DNA from: Acidobacteriota bacterium
GTDB lineage: Bacteria; Acidobacteriota; Thermoanaerobaculia; Gp7-AA8
Direction: 5' to 3'
DNA length: 36,439 nucleotides
Assembly (NCBI GenBank): GCA_019247495.1
Contig: JAFAOU010000043.1
Span: 1 to 36,439 of the forward strand
The notes below the pieces were generated by a model, which did no database searches, was not told the origin of the DNA, and saw only the letters and a list, made by a program, of their open reading frames with translations. The translations under genes were made by a program, and so were the position numbers. Below are positions 17,655 to 26,822 of this stretch, piece by piece (position 1 is the first letter of the stretch; each line of letters starts with the position of its first letter).

Positions 17655-19811
17655 CTAGGATTTCTGCACGAATGCGCCAGCGGCCGCGAGGGCGATACAG
17701 AGGAGCAGCAGTGACAGCGGCGAGATCATCGGGATGTTCGCCGCAGGAATGACTGTAATCGTCGACGTGGCGGTGTTGTTCCCGGGATTCGGATCAGGGT
17801 TGGTCGCTGCTGCGCTGACGACGGCCGTGTTGGTGAACGGGCCCGAGCTCGACGGCAGGGTCACGGTGAGGGTGAACGTCGCGTTGCCGCCGTTCGTGAT
17901 CGTACCGGCATTGCAGGTCACGACCGGCGAGCCACTGCACGCACCCGGCGGTGTCGAAGACACCAGCGTCGTTCCCGCCGGCAAGGTATCGGTAACGGTG
18001 ACTGCAGTTGCGGCTGACGGTCCGCCGTTGGTGACCACGATCGTGTAGGTCAGCTGCTGGCCCGTTCCGTACGGCCCGGGCGCCGGAGTCTTGGTGATGG
18101 CAAGGTCGGCGTTCGGACTGGCGGTCACGGTTGTATTGGCCGAGGAACTGTTGTCAGACGGATTCGGATCCGTCGTCGTGCTCGAGACGTTCGCGGTGTT
18201 CGTGATGATTGAGCCTGTCGTGGTCCCGGCGGCGATGTGCAGAGTGATGGAGAAGGTCGCCGACCCGACTGGGAACAAGCCTGTCGAGCAGGTGATCGTG
18301 CCGGTGCCGCCAACCGCCGGGGTGCCGCACGAGAAAGGCGATCCCGTCGTCTGCGTCTCGGAGACGAAGGTCGTGTTTGCGGGCGTGCTATCAGTGAGCG
18401 AAACAGCGGAAGCCGCCGACGGACCGTTGTTGGTCAGCGTGATGGTGTACGTGATGTCGCTGCCGGCGTTCGCGCTGGCTGGTCCCGTCTTGTTGATGGT
18501 CAGGTCGGCGGACGCCGAGACGGTCGCCGAGGCGGTCTGACTATTGTTGCTTGTGTCCGGATCGGAGTTTGTTCCGGTGACGGTGGCGGTGTTGTTGAGC
18601 GTTCCCGCGGACGTCGGAGAAATGTTCGCGGTGAGCGTGAACTGCGCAGACCCGACCGATGCCAGCGGCTGCAATGAACAGTTCACTGTGCCTGGATTGT
18701 TTGGTGCGGGCGTGCTGCAAGTGGCCGCGGCGCCGGTGTTCTGCACGAGCGAATTGAACGTCGTTCCCGCCGGCAGTGTGTCGGAGAACGACGGGTTTTG
18801 CTCGGTATCGCCGGCGTTGTTGGAAACGGTGATTGTCCACGCGATCGTGCCCCCGGCGGTGGCCGTGGCCGGTCCCGTTTTCGTGATGGCCAGATCGGTG
18901 CTGGAAACTACCGTAAGCTGCGACGACTGGTTGTTGTCAGTATTCGGATCGGAAGTTGTCGAGTTAATGTTGGCGATGTTTTCGAACGACGCGCCCGACG
19001 CTGTTCCCGGCGGGATGTGGCCGGTCAGGGTGAACGTGGCGGTCGCGCCTGCTGAAAGAGGGTCGATCGTGCACGTCACGATGCCGCCGGAACCGACGGA
19101 GGGCAGGGGGTTGCAATCAAAGGCCGGTCCACTGTTCTGCAGCATCGAAATGAAGGTCATTGTTCCGGGCAATTCGTCCGTCAGCGAAACACTGGCGGCG
19201 GCATCCGGCCCTTGGTTCGTAACGGTGATCGAGTAGGAGACGTTCGTGTCTGCCATCGCGGCGGCGGGACCGTTCTTCACCACGGAGAGGTCCGCCTGCG
19301 GCGAGGGAACGATCGTGGTCCCCGTCGACGAGTTGTTCTCATCGTTGGGGTCGAACGTCGCGGTTGACACGGTTGCGATGTTCGTGAACGTCGTGCCTGC
19401 CGGCGTCGCCGGCGGGATATTGGCGACGAAGGTGAAGTTGGCGCTCGCTCCAGCCGTGAGGAGGGCGATCGTGCAGGTAATCGTTCCATTCACTCCCACA
19501 CCTGGAGTCGAGCAACTGAATGTCGGCCCGCTGTTTTGCGTGGCAGAAACGAAGATCATGCCTGGCGGCAAGGGGTCCGAAAGCGACACGGTCGCCGCGT
19601 CATCCGGTCCGAAGTTGGAGACCGTGACATCAAAAGAGACATCGCTGCCGGCCGTTGCGTTCGGTGGCGCGTTCTTGAAGACGGCCAGGTCGGCACTTGT
19701 GAAATTGCCGGTCGCTTTGACCGGCAGGCGAGTGGCCCCGTAAATCGTAGGGATCAGGCCCAGAAGTACCAGCGTGAACAGAGTGAGCGTGTGGAGTTTG
19801 CGCGTAATCAC
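17655..19811 (-). CDS. Exported DUF11 five-repeat protein with IPTL-CTERM-like tail
   Basis: The 718-residue product starts with a signal peptide (MITRKLHTLTLFTLVLLGLI, then TIYGA). Five DUF11 repeats follow, starting ADLAVFKNAPP, ADLSVVKNGPA, TDLAITKTGPA, ADLTINKTGPA and ADLAITKTPAP. Each has ...N.GP.AA..V.L.D.LP.....F and ends NTA.V....D....NN. Most repeats carry a Cys pair (FSCSTPGVGVNGTITC type). The C terminus is IPMISPLS, then a hydrophobic helix, then VQKS. That layout (short IP motif, membrane helix, basic end) resembles the IPTL-CTERM sorting signal, although the usual IPTLS reads IPMIS and only one basic residue remains. It starts 9 bp after the alanine dehydrogenase stop. A surface role is inferred. 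Confidence 0.88.
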   Translation of the reverse strand: MITRKLHTLTLFTLVLLGLIPTIYGATRLPVKATGNFTSADLAVFKNAPPNATAGSDVSFDVTVSNFGPDDAATVSLSDPLPPGMIFVSATQNSGPTFSCSTPGVGVNGTITCTIALLTAGASANFTFVANIPPATPAGTTFTNIATVSTATFDPNDENNSSTGTTIVPSPQADLSVVKNGPAAAMADTNVSYSITVTNQGPDAAASVSLTDELPGTMTFISMLQNSGPAFDCNPLPSVGSGGIVTCTIDPLSAGATATFTLTGHIPPGTASGASFENIANINSTTSDPNTDNNQSSQLTVVSSTDLAITKTGPATATAGGTIAWTITVSNNAGDTEQNPSFSDTLPAGTTFNSLVQNTGAAATCSTPAPNNPGTVNCSLQPLASVGSAQFTLTANISPTSAGTLNNTATVTGTNSDPDTSNNSQTASATVSASADLTINKTGPASANAGSDITYTITLTNNGPSAASAVSLTDSTPANTTFVSETQTTGSPFSCGTPAVGGTGTITCSTGLFPVGSATFSITLHIAAGTTTGSIITNTANVSSTTTDPNPSDNSSSANTTVTASPNADLAITKTPAPGPYGTGQQLTYTIVVTNGGPSAATAVTVTDTLPAGTTLVSSTPPGACSGSPVVTCNAGTITNGGNATFTLTVTLPSSSGPFTNTAVVSAAATNPDPNPGNNTATSTITVIPAANIPMISPLSLLLLCIALAAAGAFVQKS

Positions 19812-19820
19812 CGCGCCAGA

Positions 19821-20933
19821 TTACAGCAACTTATCGAGGGCTGTGTACTCTCTTCCTTGCGAATCAGCCACAGCTTTATAGGTGATTTTCCCGTCATAAA
19901 CATTGACGCCCTCGGCCAATCCGGGATCGGCGATGGCATCCTTAAATCCTTGCGACGCCAACTTGCGGGTGTACGGCAGCGTGGCGTTGGTCAGCGCAAT
20001 CGTCGACGTGCGCGGCACCGCGCCGGGCATGTTGGCGACGCAGTAGTGGATGACGCCATCGACTTCGTAAACGGGATCGGAGTGTGTCGTCGCGTGCGCG
20101 GTCTCAACGCAGCCGCCCTGATCGATCGCGACGTCGACGATGACGGAACCCTTCTTCATGCTGCGCACCATCTCGCGCGTTACGAGTTTCGGCGCCGAGG
20201 CGCCGGGAATCAGGACGCCGCCGATGAGCAGGTCGGCGCGTTTGCAGGCTTCTGCCAGGTGCGCTCCACTCGATGCCCAGGTCTGGACGGTGCCGCGGAA
20301 GATGTCGTCGAGCTGCCGCAGGCGATCGAGATTGTTGTCGAGAATCGTGACGCGCGCGCCGAGGCCGACAGCCATCTTCGCAGCGTTCGTGCCGACGACG
20401 CCGCCCCCGATGATGACGACGTCGCTGGGCAGCGTTCCCGGCACACCGCCGAGCAGCACGCCGCGGCCGTTGTTCGGCTTGTGGAGGTAGTACGCGCCGA
20501 CATGTACCGACATCCGGCCGGCAACTTCCGACATCGGCGTTAGGAGCGGCAGCGTCCGTTTGCGTTCGTCGGTGATCGTTTCGTAGGCGATGCCGGTGAT
20601 TTTCTTTTTCAGCAGCGCCGCGGTGAGATCCGGAACCGGCGCGAGATGGAGATAGGTGAAGAGAAGCTGTCCCTCTTTGAGGCGTGCGAGGTCGGCATCG
20701 ATCGGCTCTTTGACCTTCACGATCATGTCCGACTGCTCATAAACCTCGTCGGCGGTGGAGAGGACCATCGCGCCTGCGGCGGTGTACTCCGCGTCGGCGA
20801 AGCCGCTGCCGTTGCCGGCGCCGGACTGGATGTAGACGGTGTGTCCGTCCGTGGTGAGGTCCTGCGCGCCCGAGGGCGTCATCCCCACGCGGTACTCGTT
20901 GTTCTTGATCTCAGCCGGTACGCCGATCCGCAT
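19821..20933 (-). CDS. ald: Alanine dehydrogenase
   Basis: This NAD-dependent enzyme interconverts L-alanine and pyruvate plus ammonia. From the ATG giving [20 protein letters not shown] the 370 residues match the family in length and spacing. Substrate-binding Lys75 is in IVKVKEP, catalytic His96 in TYLHLAP, the nucleotide loop in [12 protein letters not shown] (175-186) and the catalytic Asp271 in VAIDQGG. GGAG lies nine bases before this ATG, and the longer frame begins at a TTG with no ribosome site. It is separated from the subtilase upstream by 101 bp and from the DUF11 gene downstream by 9 bp, so it may be co-transcribed with the latter, an odd pairing of catabolism with a surface protein. 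Confidence 0.96.
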   Translation of the reverse strand: MRIGVPAEIKNNEYRVGMTPSGAQDLTTDGHTVYIQSGAGNGSGFADAEYTAAGAMVLSTADEVYEQSDMIVKVKEPIDADLARLKEGQLLFTYLHLAPVPDLTAALLKKKITGIAYETITDERKRTLPLLTPMSEVAGRMSVHVGAYYLHKPNNGRGVLLGGVPGTLPSDVVIIGGGVVGTNAAKMAVGLGARVTILDNNLDRLRQLDDIFRGTVQTWASSGAHLAEACKRADLLIGGVLIPGASAPKLVTREMVRSMKKGSVIVDVAIDQGGCVETAHATTHSDPVYEVDGVIHYCVANMPGAVPRTSTIALTNATLPYTRKLASQGFKDAIADPGLAEGVNVYDGKITYKAVADSQGREYTALDKLL

Positions 20934-21034
20934 CGCTTCGTTCTCCGTCAAATGTGATCCCGCGCGGCTCCGCGCGGCGGGCGCATTCTAGTCCCGAACG
21001 AGCATGTGCACTCCTCGGGCCGACTCCGAGCGGA

Positions 21035-22693
21035 TCAATGATGCGCGCCGCGCGTGCGGATGTCTGGCCGCGCCGGAAGGGCGAAGGCTGCCGGCGCGAG
21101 CCATTTCGCGGTGCCGAGCGCGTCGACAATCCCGAAGCCATAGTAGTTGTCGACGCCCAGCGGGCCGAGGTCGGTGGCCGAGCTCCGTAGAGCGGCGGCG
21201 ACCTGTTTCGCCGTGGCCGACGGCGCGAGCGACCACGCCAGCGCGGCAACGCCGGTGACATGCGGCGTGGCCATCGACGTTCCGCTGAGAGTTCCGTAGT
21301 CGTCCAGGTACGTGGAAAGCGTGAGGGTCTGCTGCTTCGCGTTCGCCAGGAGCTTCAGGCCGTCCGCATTGGACATCGACACGACGACCGGCCAGTCGTA
21401 GGCGAGGTCCGATGGATTGTCGTAACAAACGTCCCCATCGCAGATCGTGGTGATCAGCGTCCAGGTAGTGATGGTGGTGAGGTTGCTGTTGAAGATGACC
21501 GCACCGATCGCTCCGGCGGCGCGCGCGTTGCGCACTTTTTCAGAGAAGGTGAGCGACATGCCGCGCGACATGACCGCGATGCGGCCGCGCGTCTCGGGCG
21601 GGAAGTCGCCCGCCGCGCCGTACCCGCACGAGACCCACTCGCCGGTTACGTCGCCAAGCCTGGTGCCGGTGACCATCGCCGACGGCACGACGGTTCCGTC
21701 GCCGACCGTTATGACACCGCGTTTGATGGATCTCGTGGGCAGCGTGGAGAGGATCGAAACTCCCGGCGCGACGACGTTGAGGGTCGGTCCGATGTCGGAG
21801 AAGTCGGCTCTCACTTTGTCGTTGTCGACGGCACCGACCGAAACGACGCCGGGAAGCGCGGCGGGATAGAGCATGTCGTAGAAACCGCCGTCGTTGCCGG
21901 CCGCGGCGATGCAGAGCACACCATCGGCGACGAGCCGCTGAAATGCTTCCTCGACGGGAGGCGACAGCTCGTGCGAGCCGAGCGACATGCTCATGATCCA
22001 GTTGCCGCCTTTCGCGTGCTTCGAGGCCATCACCCAGTCGGCCGCGGCGACGAGGTTTTCATCCGTGCCGTTGCCCTCGGCGTCGAGCACTTTTACCGCG
22101 TACATGCGCGCTCCGGGCGCGACACCGACTACGCCGATGTTGTTGTCGAGCGCGCCGATGATTCCTGCCACGTGCGTACCGTGCTGATTGTCGTCGTTGA
22201 AGTCGCCCTGTTTCGTAAAGGTGTTGTAGCCGCCGGCGATGTTCTCCACGAGATCGGCGTGGCCGACGTCGATGCCCGTATCGATGATGGCGATGTTGAC
22301 GTTGCCGCCGCGCGTGAGCGGCCAGACATCGCGCGCGTGCAGAAGATCGATGTTGGGCGGGATGACCTGCTTCGCGGCCAGCGGCGGACCCTCCGCATGC
22401 GGTGCGAGCCGCGGCGGCGCGACACTATCGGCCGAATGAATCGCGATCGTGCGGCTGACGTAGCGCACGCCCGCGGACTTGCGCATCTCCGCCGCCTCGG
22501 CATCGGTGAGATCGACCGCGAATCCGTCGATGGCATCGAACGTCCGCACGTTGCGCGCGGTCACTTCACCGGCGCTGAGAACGCGCAGGTTCGTGAGGTG
22601 CGACGCGTGCGTCGTCGCGACGAGGTAGCGATGCGTCTCGGCGGCGAAGAGGGAGGGGACAAGAAACAGCGAGAGTGCGAGGATCTTTTTCAT
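21035..22693 (-). CDS. Subtilisin-like serine protease (S8) with PA domain, paralogue 1
   Basis: From MKKILALSLFLVPSLFA (signal peptide) the protein has 552 residues. An inhibitor-I9-like propeptide spans about 20-87. The S8 domain has Asp138 (IIDTGID), His171 (QHGTHVAGI), oxyanion Asn267 (AAAGND) and Ser473 (GTSMATPH). A protease-associated (PA) domain (about 340-450, with GRIAVMSRG and AGAIGAVIFN) is inserted between Asn and Ser. The tail is DIRTRGAHH. The start sits 7 bp after the stop of paralogue 2, so the two are one operon. The longer frame upstream overlaps paralogue 2 and is rejected. Extracellular proteolysis is the likely job. Confidence 0.93.
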   Translation of the reverse strand: MKKILALSLFLVPSLFAAETHRYLVATTHASHLTNLRVLSAGEVTARNVRTFDAIDGFAVDLTDAEAAEMRKSAGVRYVSRTIAIHSADSVAPPRLAPHAEGPPLAAKQVIPPNIDLLHARDVWPLTRGGNVNIAIIDTGIDVGHADLVENIAGGYNTFTKQGDFNDDNQHGTHVAGIIGALDNNIGVVGVAPGARMYAVKVLDAEGNGTDENLVAAADWVMASKHAKGGNWIMSMSLGSHELSPPVEEAFQRLVADGVLCIAAAGNDGGFYDMLYPAALPGVVSVGAVDNDKVRADFSDIGPTLNVVAPGVSILSTLPTRSIKRGVITVGDGTVVPSAMVTGTRLGDVTGEWVSCGYGAAGDFPPETRGRIAVMSRGMSLTFSEKVRNARAAGAIGAVIFNSNLTTITTWTLITTICDGDVCYDNPSDLAYDWPVVVSMSNADGLKLLANAKQQTLTLSTYLDDYGTLSGTSMATPHVTGVAALAWSLAPSATAKQVAAALRSSATDLGPLGVDNYYGFGIVDALGTAKWLAPAAFALPARPDIRTRGAHH

Positions 22694-22700
22694 AGGATTG

Positions 22701-24410
22701 TCAGTGTCCGCGGCGTCCCTGAAGGCGCGCATGGACTTGGAACGCGCCGGGATTGAGCAACCTGGCGGCGCCGTACGCGTCGAGGAGGCCGAAGCCGAAC
22801 GTGGTGTCTCTGCCTGTTGTGCCGAGGTCGGTCGCCGAATTGAAGATGGCCGTCTTCACCGCGGACGCAGACGCAGTTGGCGCCACGCTCCAGACCAGCG
22901 CCGCCACTCCGACCGCGTGCGGACAGGCCATCGATGTTCCGTTCAGCGTTTCGTAATCATCGACGACGGTCGTCGCCGTTAGGGTGGATGAGGTGGAAGC
23001 TGTGCGCAGCGCCTCGCCGTCCGCGCGCGAAATACCGATCGCCACAGGCCAGGCGAACGCGAGATCGCCCGGATCGTCGACGCCATTCACTTGCGTGATG
23101 AGGGTCCAGTTGCCGAACGTTTCGCTCGTGCACGTCGCCGGCGACGCAGCGATCGAACAGTTGTAGATGACCACCGCCTTCGCCCCTGCTGTGAGTGCGT
23201 TCTTGGTTTTCAGGTTGAACGATATGCCGGCACCGCGTTGAATCAGCGCGATGTTGCCTTTGACCGAAGCGGGGAAGTCCGCGGCGGTGGCGCCGAGGCC
23301 GCAATAGACGTATTGCCCGGTCTGCGTCCCTTTGGCCGATCCAGTCAGCGCGAAGTTATCGAAGGACGCGTTCGGTGTTGTCAGGAAGGCATTGACTCCC
23401 AGGCCCACGATGTATGTCGAGAAAACGCCGACTCCGGGAGCAGCGACCGCGATCTCGGGACCCTGATTCGAAAAGTCGGCGATTTTGCTTGTCGAATCGA
23501 GCGCGCCGACCGCGATGACACTGGAAAAGGCGGCTGGGTAGCTTACCGTCGCGACGTGAGCCGCGGTCGAGTCGTTGCCGCTCGCGGCGAACACCAGCAC
23601 ACCGGCGTCGGCGAGCCGCTGACAGGCGGTCTGCATCGTCAAGGAAGGGTTCGGATTACATTGGTCGCTGACCGAAACATCGGTGCACTGGCCGAGCGAC
23701 ATGTTGACGATCCAGTTGCCGCCCAGCTCCGTCTTTTTCGAAAGCACCCAGTTCAAGCCGGACGCAATCTGCGAATTGCTGCCCGTCGCCTTGCCGTTGC
23801 CGTCCGGTGCCAGCACCTTCGCTGACCAGAGCTTCACATTGGGCGCAACACCGACCACTCCGATCCCGTTGTCCGCCGCGCCGATGATGCCGGCGACGTG
23901 CGTGCCGTGTCCGTCATCATCCCTCGGGTCGTTCGTTCCGGTCACGGCATTGAAGCCGCCCTGATAGTGATCTTTGAGCTCCGGATGCGTGTAGTCGATT
24001 CCGGTATCGACGATGGCGACATTAATCCCGTCCCCTTTCCCGACCGGCCAGACGATCGGAGCGTGCACCATGGTGATCCCATACGGCGTCACCTGCGCAT
24101 TCGCGGGATGCGACATCGGAGCGATGTGTTTCGCCGGCGCCGACGCGTCCAGCGCGAAGAACTTGATGTCGGCGCTCTCCACATACCGAACGGAGGGATC
24201 GTTCCGCAGCGTCTGTGCCTCGGTATCCGTCAAATTCGCAACGAATGAATCGAGATACTGGAAGTCCTCGGTGATGCGGTCCGCGAATACGGCGCGCTTC
24301 GCCGCGTGTACGGCATCGGACTTCATCCCCACGATGTAGCGCTGCGTTGGCTGCGCAACTGCGGCCGAGGAAACGGCCAGAAGAAGGATGACGAACGGGA
24401 AGCGTTTCAT
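22701..24410 (-). CDS. Subtilisin-like serine protease (S8) with PA domain, paralogue 2
   Basis: The 569 residues begin with a signal peptide (MKRFPFVILLLAVSSAAVAQ), then an I9-like propeptide (about 24-83, QRYIVGMK...VRYVESADI). The triad is Asp135 (IVDTGID), His168 (GHGTHVAGI) and Ser493 (GTSMACPHAVG), with Asn279 in AASGND. A PA-domain insert (about 345-480) contains GNIALIQRG and AKAVVIYN, with two extra cysteines near 418 and 427. The protein ends RLQGRRGH, almost the same as paralogue 3. It is the first gene after the terminator at 24459-24480, so it heads its own transcript with paralogue 1 downstream. Confidence 0.94.
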   Translation of the reverse strand: MKRFPFVILLLAVSSAAVAQPTQRYIVGMKSDAVHAAKRAVFADRITEDFQYLDSFVANLTDTEAQTLRNDPSVRYVESADIKFFALDASAPAKHIAPMSHPANAQVTPYGITMVHAPIVWPVGKGDGINVAIVDTGIDYTHPELKDHYQGGFNAVTGTNDPRDDDGHGTHVAGIIGAADNGIGVVGVAPNVKLWSAKVLAPDGNGKATGSNSQIASGLNWVLSKKTELGGNWIVNMSLGQCTDVSVSDQCNPNPSLTMQTACQRLADAGVLVFAASGNDSTAAHVATVSYPAAFSSVIAVGALDSTSKIADFSNQGPEIAVAAPGVGVFSTYIVGLGVNAFLTTPNASFDNFALTGSAKGTQTGQYVYCGLGATAADFPASVKGNIALIQRGAGISFNLKTKNALTAGAKAVVIYNCSIAASPATCTSETFGNWTLITQVNGVDDPGDLAFAWPVAIGISRADGEALRTASTSSTLTATTVVDDYETLNGTSMACPHAVGVAALVWSVAPTASASAVKTAIFNSATDLGTTGRDTTFGFGLLDAYGAARLLNPGAFQVHARLQGRRGH

Positions 24411-24452
24411 CGTTATGGTCCTCGCTCGAAATTGAATCGAAAGTCTAACAAT

Positions 24453-24480
24453 AAAAAACGCGGCGCCCGAAAGCGCCGCG
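24453..24480 (-). terminator. Intrinsic terminator after subtilase paralogue 3
   Basis: CGCGGCGC (24459-24466) pairs with GCGCCGCG (24473-24480) over eight GC-rich base pairs with a six-base loop. On the minus strand the stem is followed at once by six T residues (24453-24458). It sits 27 bp after the paralogue 3 stop and 43 bp before the paralogue 2 start, so the three subtilases form at least two transcripts. Confidence 0.92.
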
Positions 24481-24506
24481 GTGAGGGTGATGTGAAGAGC
24501 GAAACG

Positions 24507-26231
24507 TCAGTGTCCGCGACGTCCGGCCATCCGGCCGTGCACCGGTCCGATTACCGGAGTTACGACGGGATCGAATGCGGACGGGTTGAGCATCTTGGCG
24601 GCGTCGAGCGCGTTGACGAGCCCGTAGCCGAACGTGTCGTCTTTGCCCGGAGCGCCGAGGTCCTTCGCCGTCTGCTCGAGAGCCGTGGCAACGTTGGCCG
24701 CGGTCGAGTTGGGAGAGGTGGCCCAAACCAGGGCAGCGGCACCAACGGCATACGGGCACGACATGGAAGTTCCCTGTTCGTACGCGAACTGCTCAAAACC
24801 GGAGCTCATCGTGATGGTGGCGTTGGGAGTAGCGAGCAGCGCCTGACCGTCTGCCTGTGTGATCCCCAGGAACGGCGCGGTGGCCGGAATTGCCGCTGCC
24901 GACTTTGCGGTGGTGCCCAAGGCCGCGTTGAGTGGTCCGTCGACATTGTTGTAAACGATGATTCCGATCGCACCGGCTTTCGCGGCATTTGATGCTTTAT
25001 CGATAAAGGTCAACGTGCCTCGCTGCACCAGTGCGATCTTCCCTTTCACAGATGCTGGGAAGTCGCTCGGATTGCCGAGGCCGCAGGACACAAACGTGCT
25101 GGTGATTCCGGTGGTGTTTGGCGGACATGCGGAAAACGTCAAGGGGACGAGCTTGGTGGAATCGGTGGCGTCAGCGTAGTCGGCGCGCAGAGCGGAGATT
25201 CTGCGTCCGTCATTCGTCGATACCATCGGGGAGACAAAGGTCGACAAGATCCCAACCCAGGTGCTCGAATCGGCGTCGCTGCAAGCCTCGCAACCCGGGG
25301 CGACGAGTTTCAGGTCTGCGCCTCGCTGCGAAAACGTAGCGATCGCGTTCGTCTTCTCGACGGCACCAACCGAGACCACGGTTGGATAGCCGGCCGGAAA
25401 CGCAAGACCCACCGAGTCGGGATAACCGTTGCCCGATGCTGCGAAAACGAGAATTCCGGCGTCCGCAGCGGTCTGGAACTGTGTTTGCTCCGCGCCGGAT
25501 GACTGGTCCGCACCAAGCGAGAGATTGATGATCCAGTTTCCGCCGATCTCTTTCTTCTTGTCGACGACCCACTGCACGGCCTGGATGATGTCGCTCGTGC
25601 GCCCGCTGCCGCAGGTATCGAGAACCTTCAGCGAATAGATGTCGACGTCAGATGCGACGCCCACGACACCCGCGCCGTCATTGGCCGCTGCGATGATGCC
25701 CGCGACGTGCGTACCGTGGCCGGCGTCATCGAGAGGATCGCCGGTGCGTGCCACGAAGTTGTAGCCGCCCTTGAAGACGCCGGACAGCTCCGAGAAGTTG
25801 TAGTCGATGCCGGTGTCGATGATGGCCACGTGAATGGCCGGTCCATTCGCCAGCGACTTGCCGCGCGTTACCGGCCACACCGAGGGCGCGTTGACGCTAG
25901 TCATTCCGAATGGCGTGGTCTGTTTTCCCGCCGTCACGGTATCCACCAATGCGTGGCGCTCCAGATCGGGCTCGATCGAGACGGTCGTGCCCGACGCTTT
26001 CAGCGCGGCGATTTCGGCCTCGGTGAGGTTGGCCGCGAAGCCGTTGATGCCCGACAACTCGCGAAGGTCGCGCTCGTCTGCGCTGATGTTCGGATCGAAC
26101 ATCGCCGAAAGCGATTTGGCGGCGAAGTGGGTGGTCGGCTTCGTCATCACGATGACGGCCTGCGTCGGCGCTGAGGCGAACGCGGTGAGCGGGGCGATGA
26201 ACAACAGGGCGACGAAAGCTGCGCGTTTCAT
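24507..26231 (-). CDS. Subtilisin-like serine protease (S8) with PA domain, paralogue 3
   Basis: The 574 residues have a signal peptide (MKRAAFVALLFIAPLTAFAS), an I9-like propeptide (about 24-90), and an S8 domain with Asp139 (IIDTGID), His172 (GHGTHVAGI), Asn268 (AASGN) and Ser489. The serine motif reads GTSMSCPYAVG, where most family members have P-H. The PA insert (about 340-475) has GKIALVQRG and AIGIIVYNN and is preceded by Cys pairs (CEAC near 314-317). The tail HGRMAGRRGH matches that of paralogue 2. It lies upstream of the terminator and is probably monocistronic. Closest in layout to paralogue 2, which suggests tandem duplication. Confidence 0.93.
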   Translation of the reverse strand: MKRAAFVALLFIAPLTAFASAPTQAVIVMTKPTTHFAAKSLSAMFDPNISADERDLRELSGINGFAANLTEAEIAALKASGTTVSIEPDLERHALVDTVTAGKQTTPFGMTSVNAPSVWPVTRGKSLANGPAIHVAIIDTGIDYNFSELSGVFKGGYNFVARTGDPLDDAGHGTHVAGIIAAANDGAGVVGVASDVDIYSLKVLDTCGSGRTSDIIQAVQWVVDKKKEIGGNWIINLSLGADQSSGAEQTQFQTAADAGILVFAASGNGYPDSVGLAFPAGYPTVVSVGAVEKTNAIATFSQRGADLKLVAPGCEACSDADSSTWVGILSTFVSPMVSTNDGRRISALRADYADATDSTKLVPLTFSACPPNTTGITSTFVSCGLGNPSDFPASVKGKIALVQRGTLTFIDKASNAAKAGAIGIIVYNNVDGPLNAALGTTAKSAAAIPATAPFLGITQADGQALLATPNATITMSSGFEQFAYEQGTSMSCPYAVGAAALVWATSPNSTAANVATALEQTAKDLGAPGKDDTFGYGLVNALDAAKMLNPSAFDPVVTPVIGPVHGRMAGRRGH

Positions 26232-26372
26232 CCGGTCGTAGACCTCACTTTTTCTTGGGATTTTGGACTTGCGTTGATTGCGAAGGACAACGCCGCGCCA
26301 AATTAGTTATTCCGTGTAGCAACCTCGCTGGATCAAGATACGGTAGCTTACTTTTTGCTACTCTGCCCGCCC

Positions 26373-26816
26373 ATGACCGACTGGAAAACAAACCTAATTA
26401 ATGACGCCGCCGGGATCGCCGCCGTGATCCGTGACACAAAGACGATTGCTGTCCTCGGCATCAAGCCCGAGTCGCACGCCGACCAAGCCGGCTTCTACGT
26501 CCCCGCTCACATGGCCGAGGCCGGCTACGACATCATCCCGGTGCCCGTCTACTACCCCGAGGTCACGCAGATCCTCGGCAAACCGGTGTTCCGCAAGCTG
26601 GCCGATGTAGGTCGACCCATCGACATGGTCAACGTCTTCCGGCGTCCGAACGACATCCCTCCGCACGTCGACGACATCATCGCCGCGAAGCCGAAGAGCG
26701 TCTGGTTCCAACTCGGCATCCGCAACGATGAGGCCGCGCAGAAGCTGGCCGAGGCCGGTATCAAGGTCGTCCAGGATCGCTGTCTGATGGTCGAAGAGGG
26801 ACGGATCCGGCGGTAA
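26373..26816 (+). CDS. CoA-binding domain protein (YccU-like)
   Basis: The 147 residues from MTDWKTNLIN form a single Rossmann-type CoA-binding domain. Markers are TIAVLGIKPESHADQAG (nucleotide loop), VPAHMAEAGYDIIPVPVYYP, DMVNVFRRPNDIPPHVDDI, KSVWFQLGIRNDEAAQKLAE (in part) and VVQDRCLMVEE. The conserved Cys near the C terminus is normal for the family. Biological role is not known for most members. The chosen ATG is preferred over an upstream TTG because homologues begin near here. The hydrolase gene starts 6 bp after the stop, so the two form an operon. Confidence 0.92.
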   Translation: MTDWKTNLINDAAGIAAVIRDTKTIAVLGIKPESHADQAGFYVPAHMAEAGYDIIPVPVYYPEVTQILGKPVFRKLADVGRPIDMVNVFRRPNDIPPHVDDIIAAKPKSVWFQLGIRNDEAAQKLAEAGIKVVQDRCLMVEEGRIRR

Positions 26817-26822
26817 CCTGCC

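Noticed and set aside
20960..20977. CCGCGCGG twice, possible terminator before alanine dehydrogenase
   Set aside because: Only two bases separate the arms and no T-run follows on either strand.
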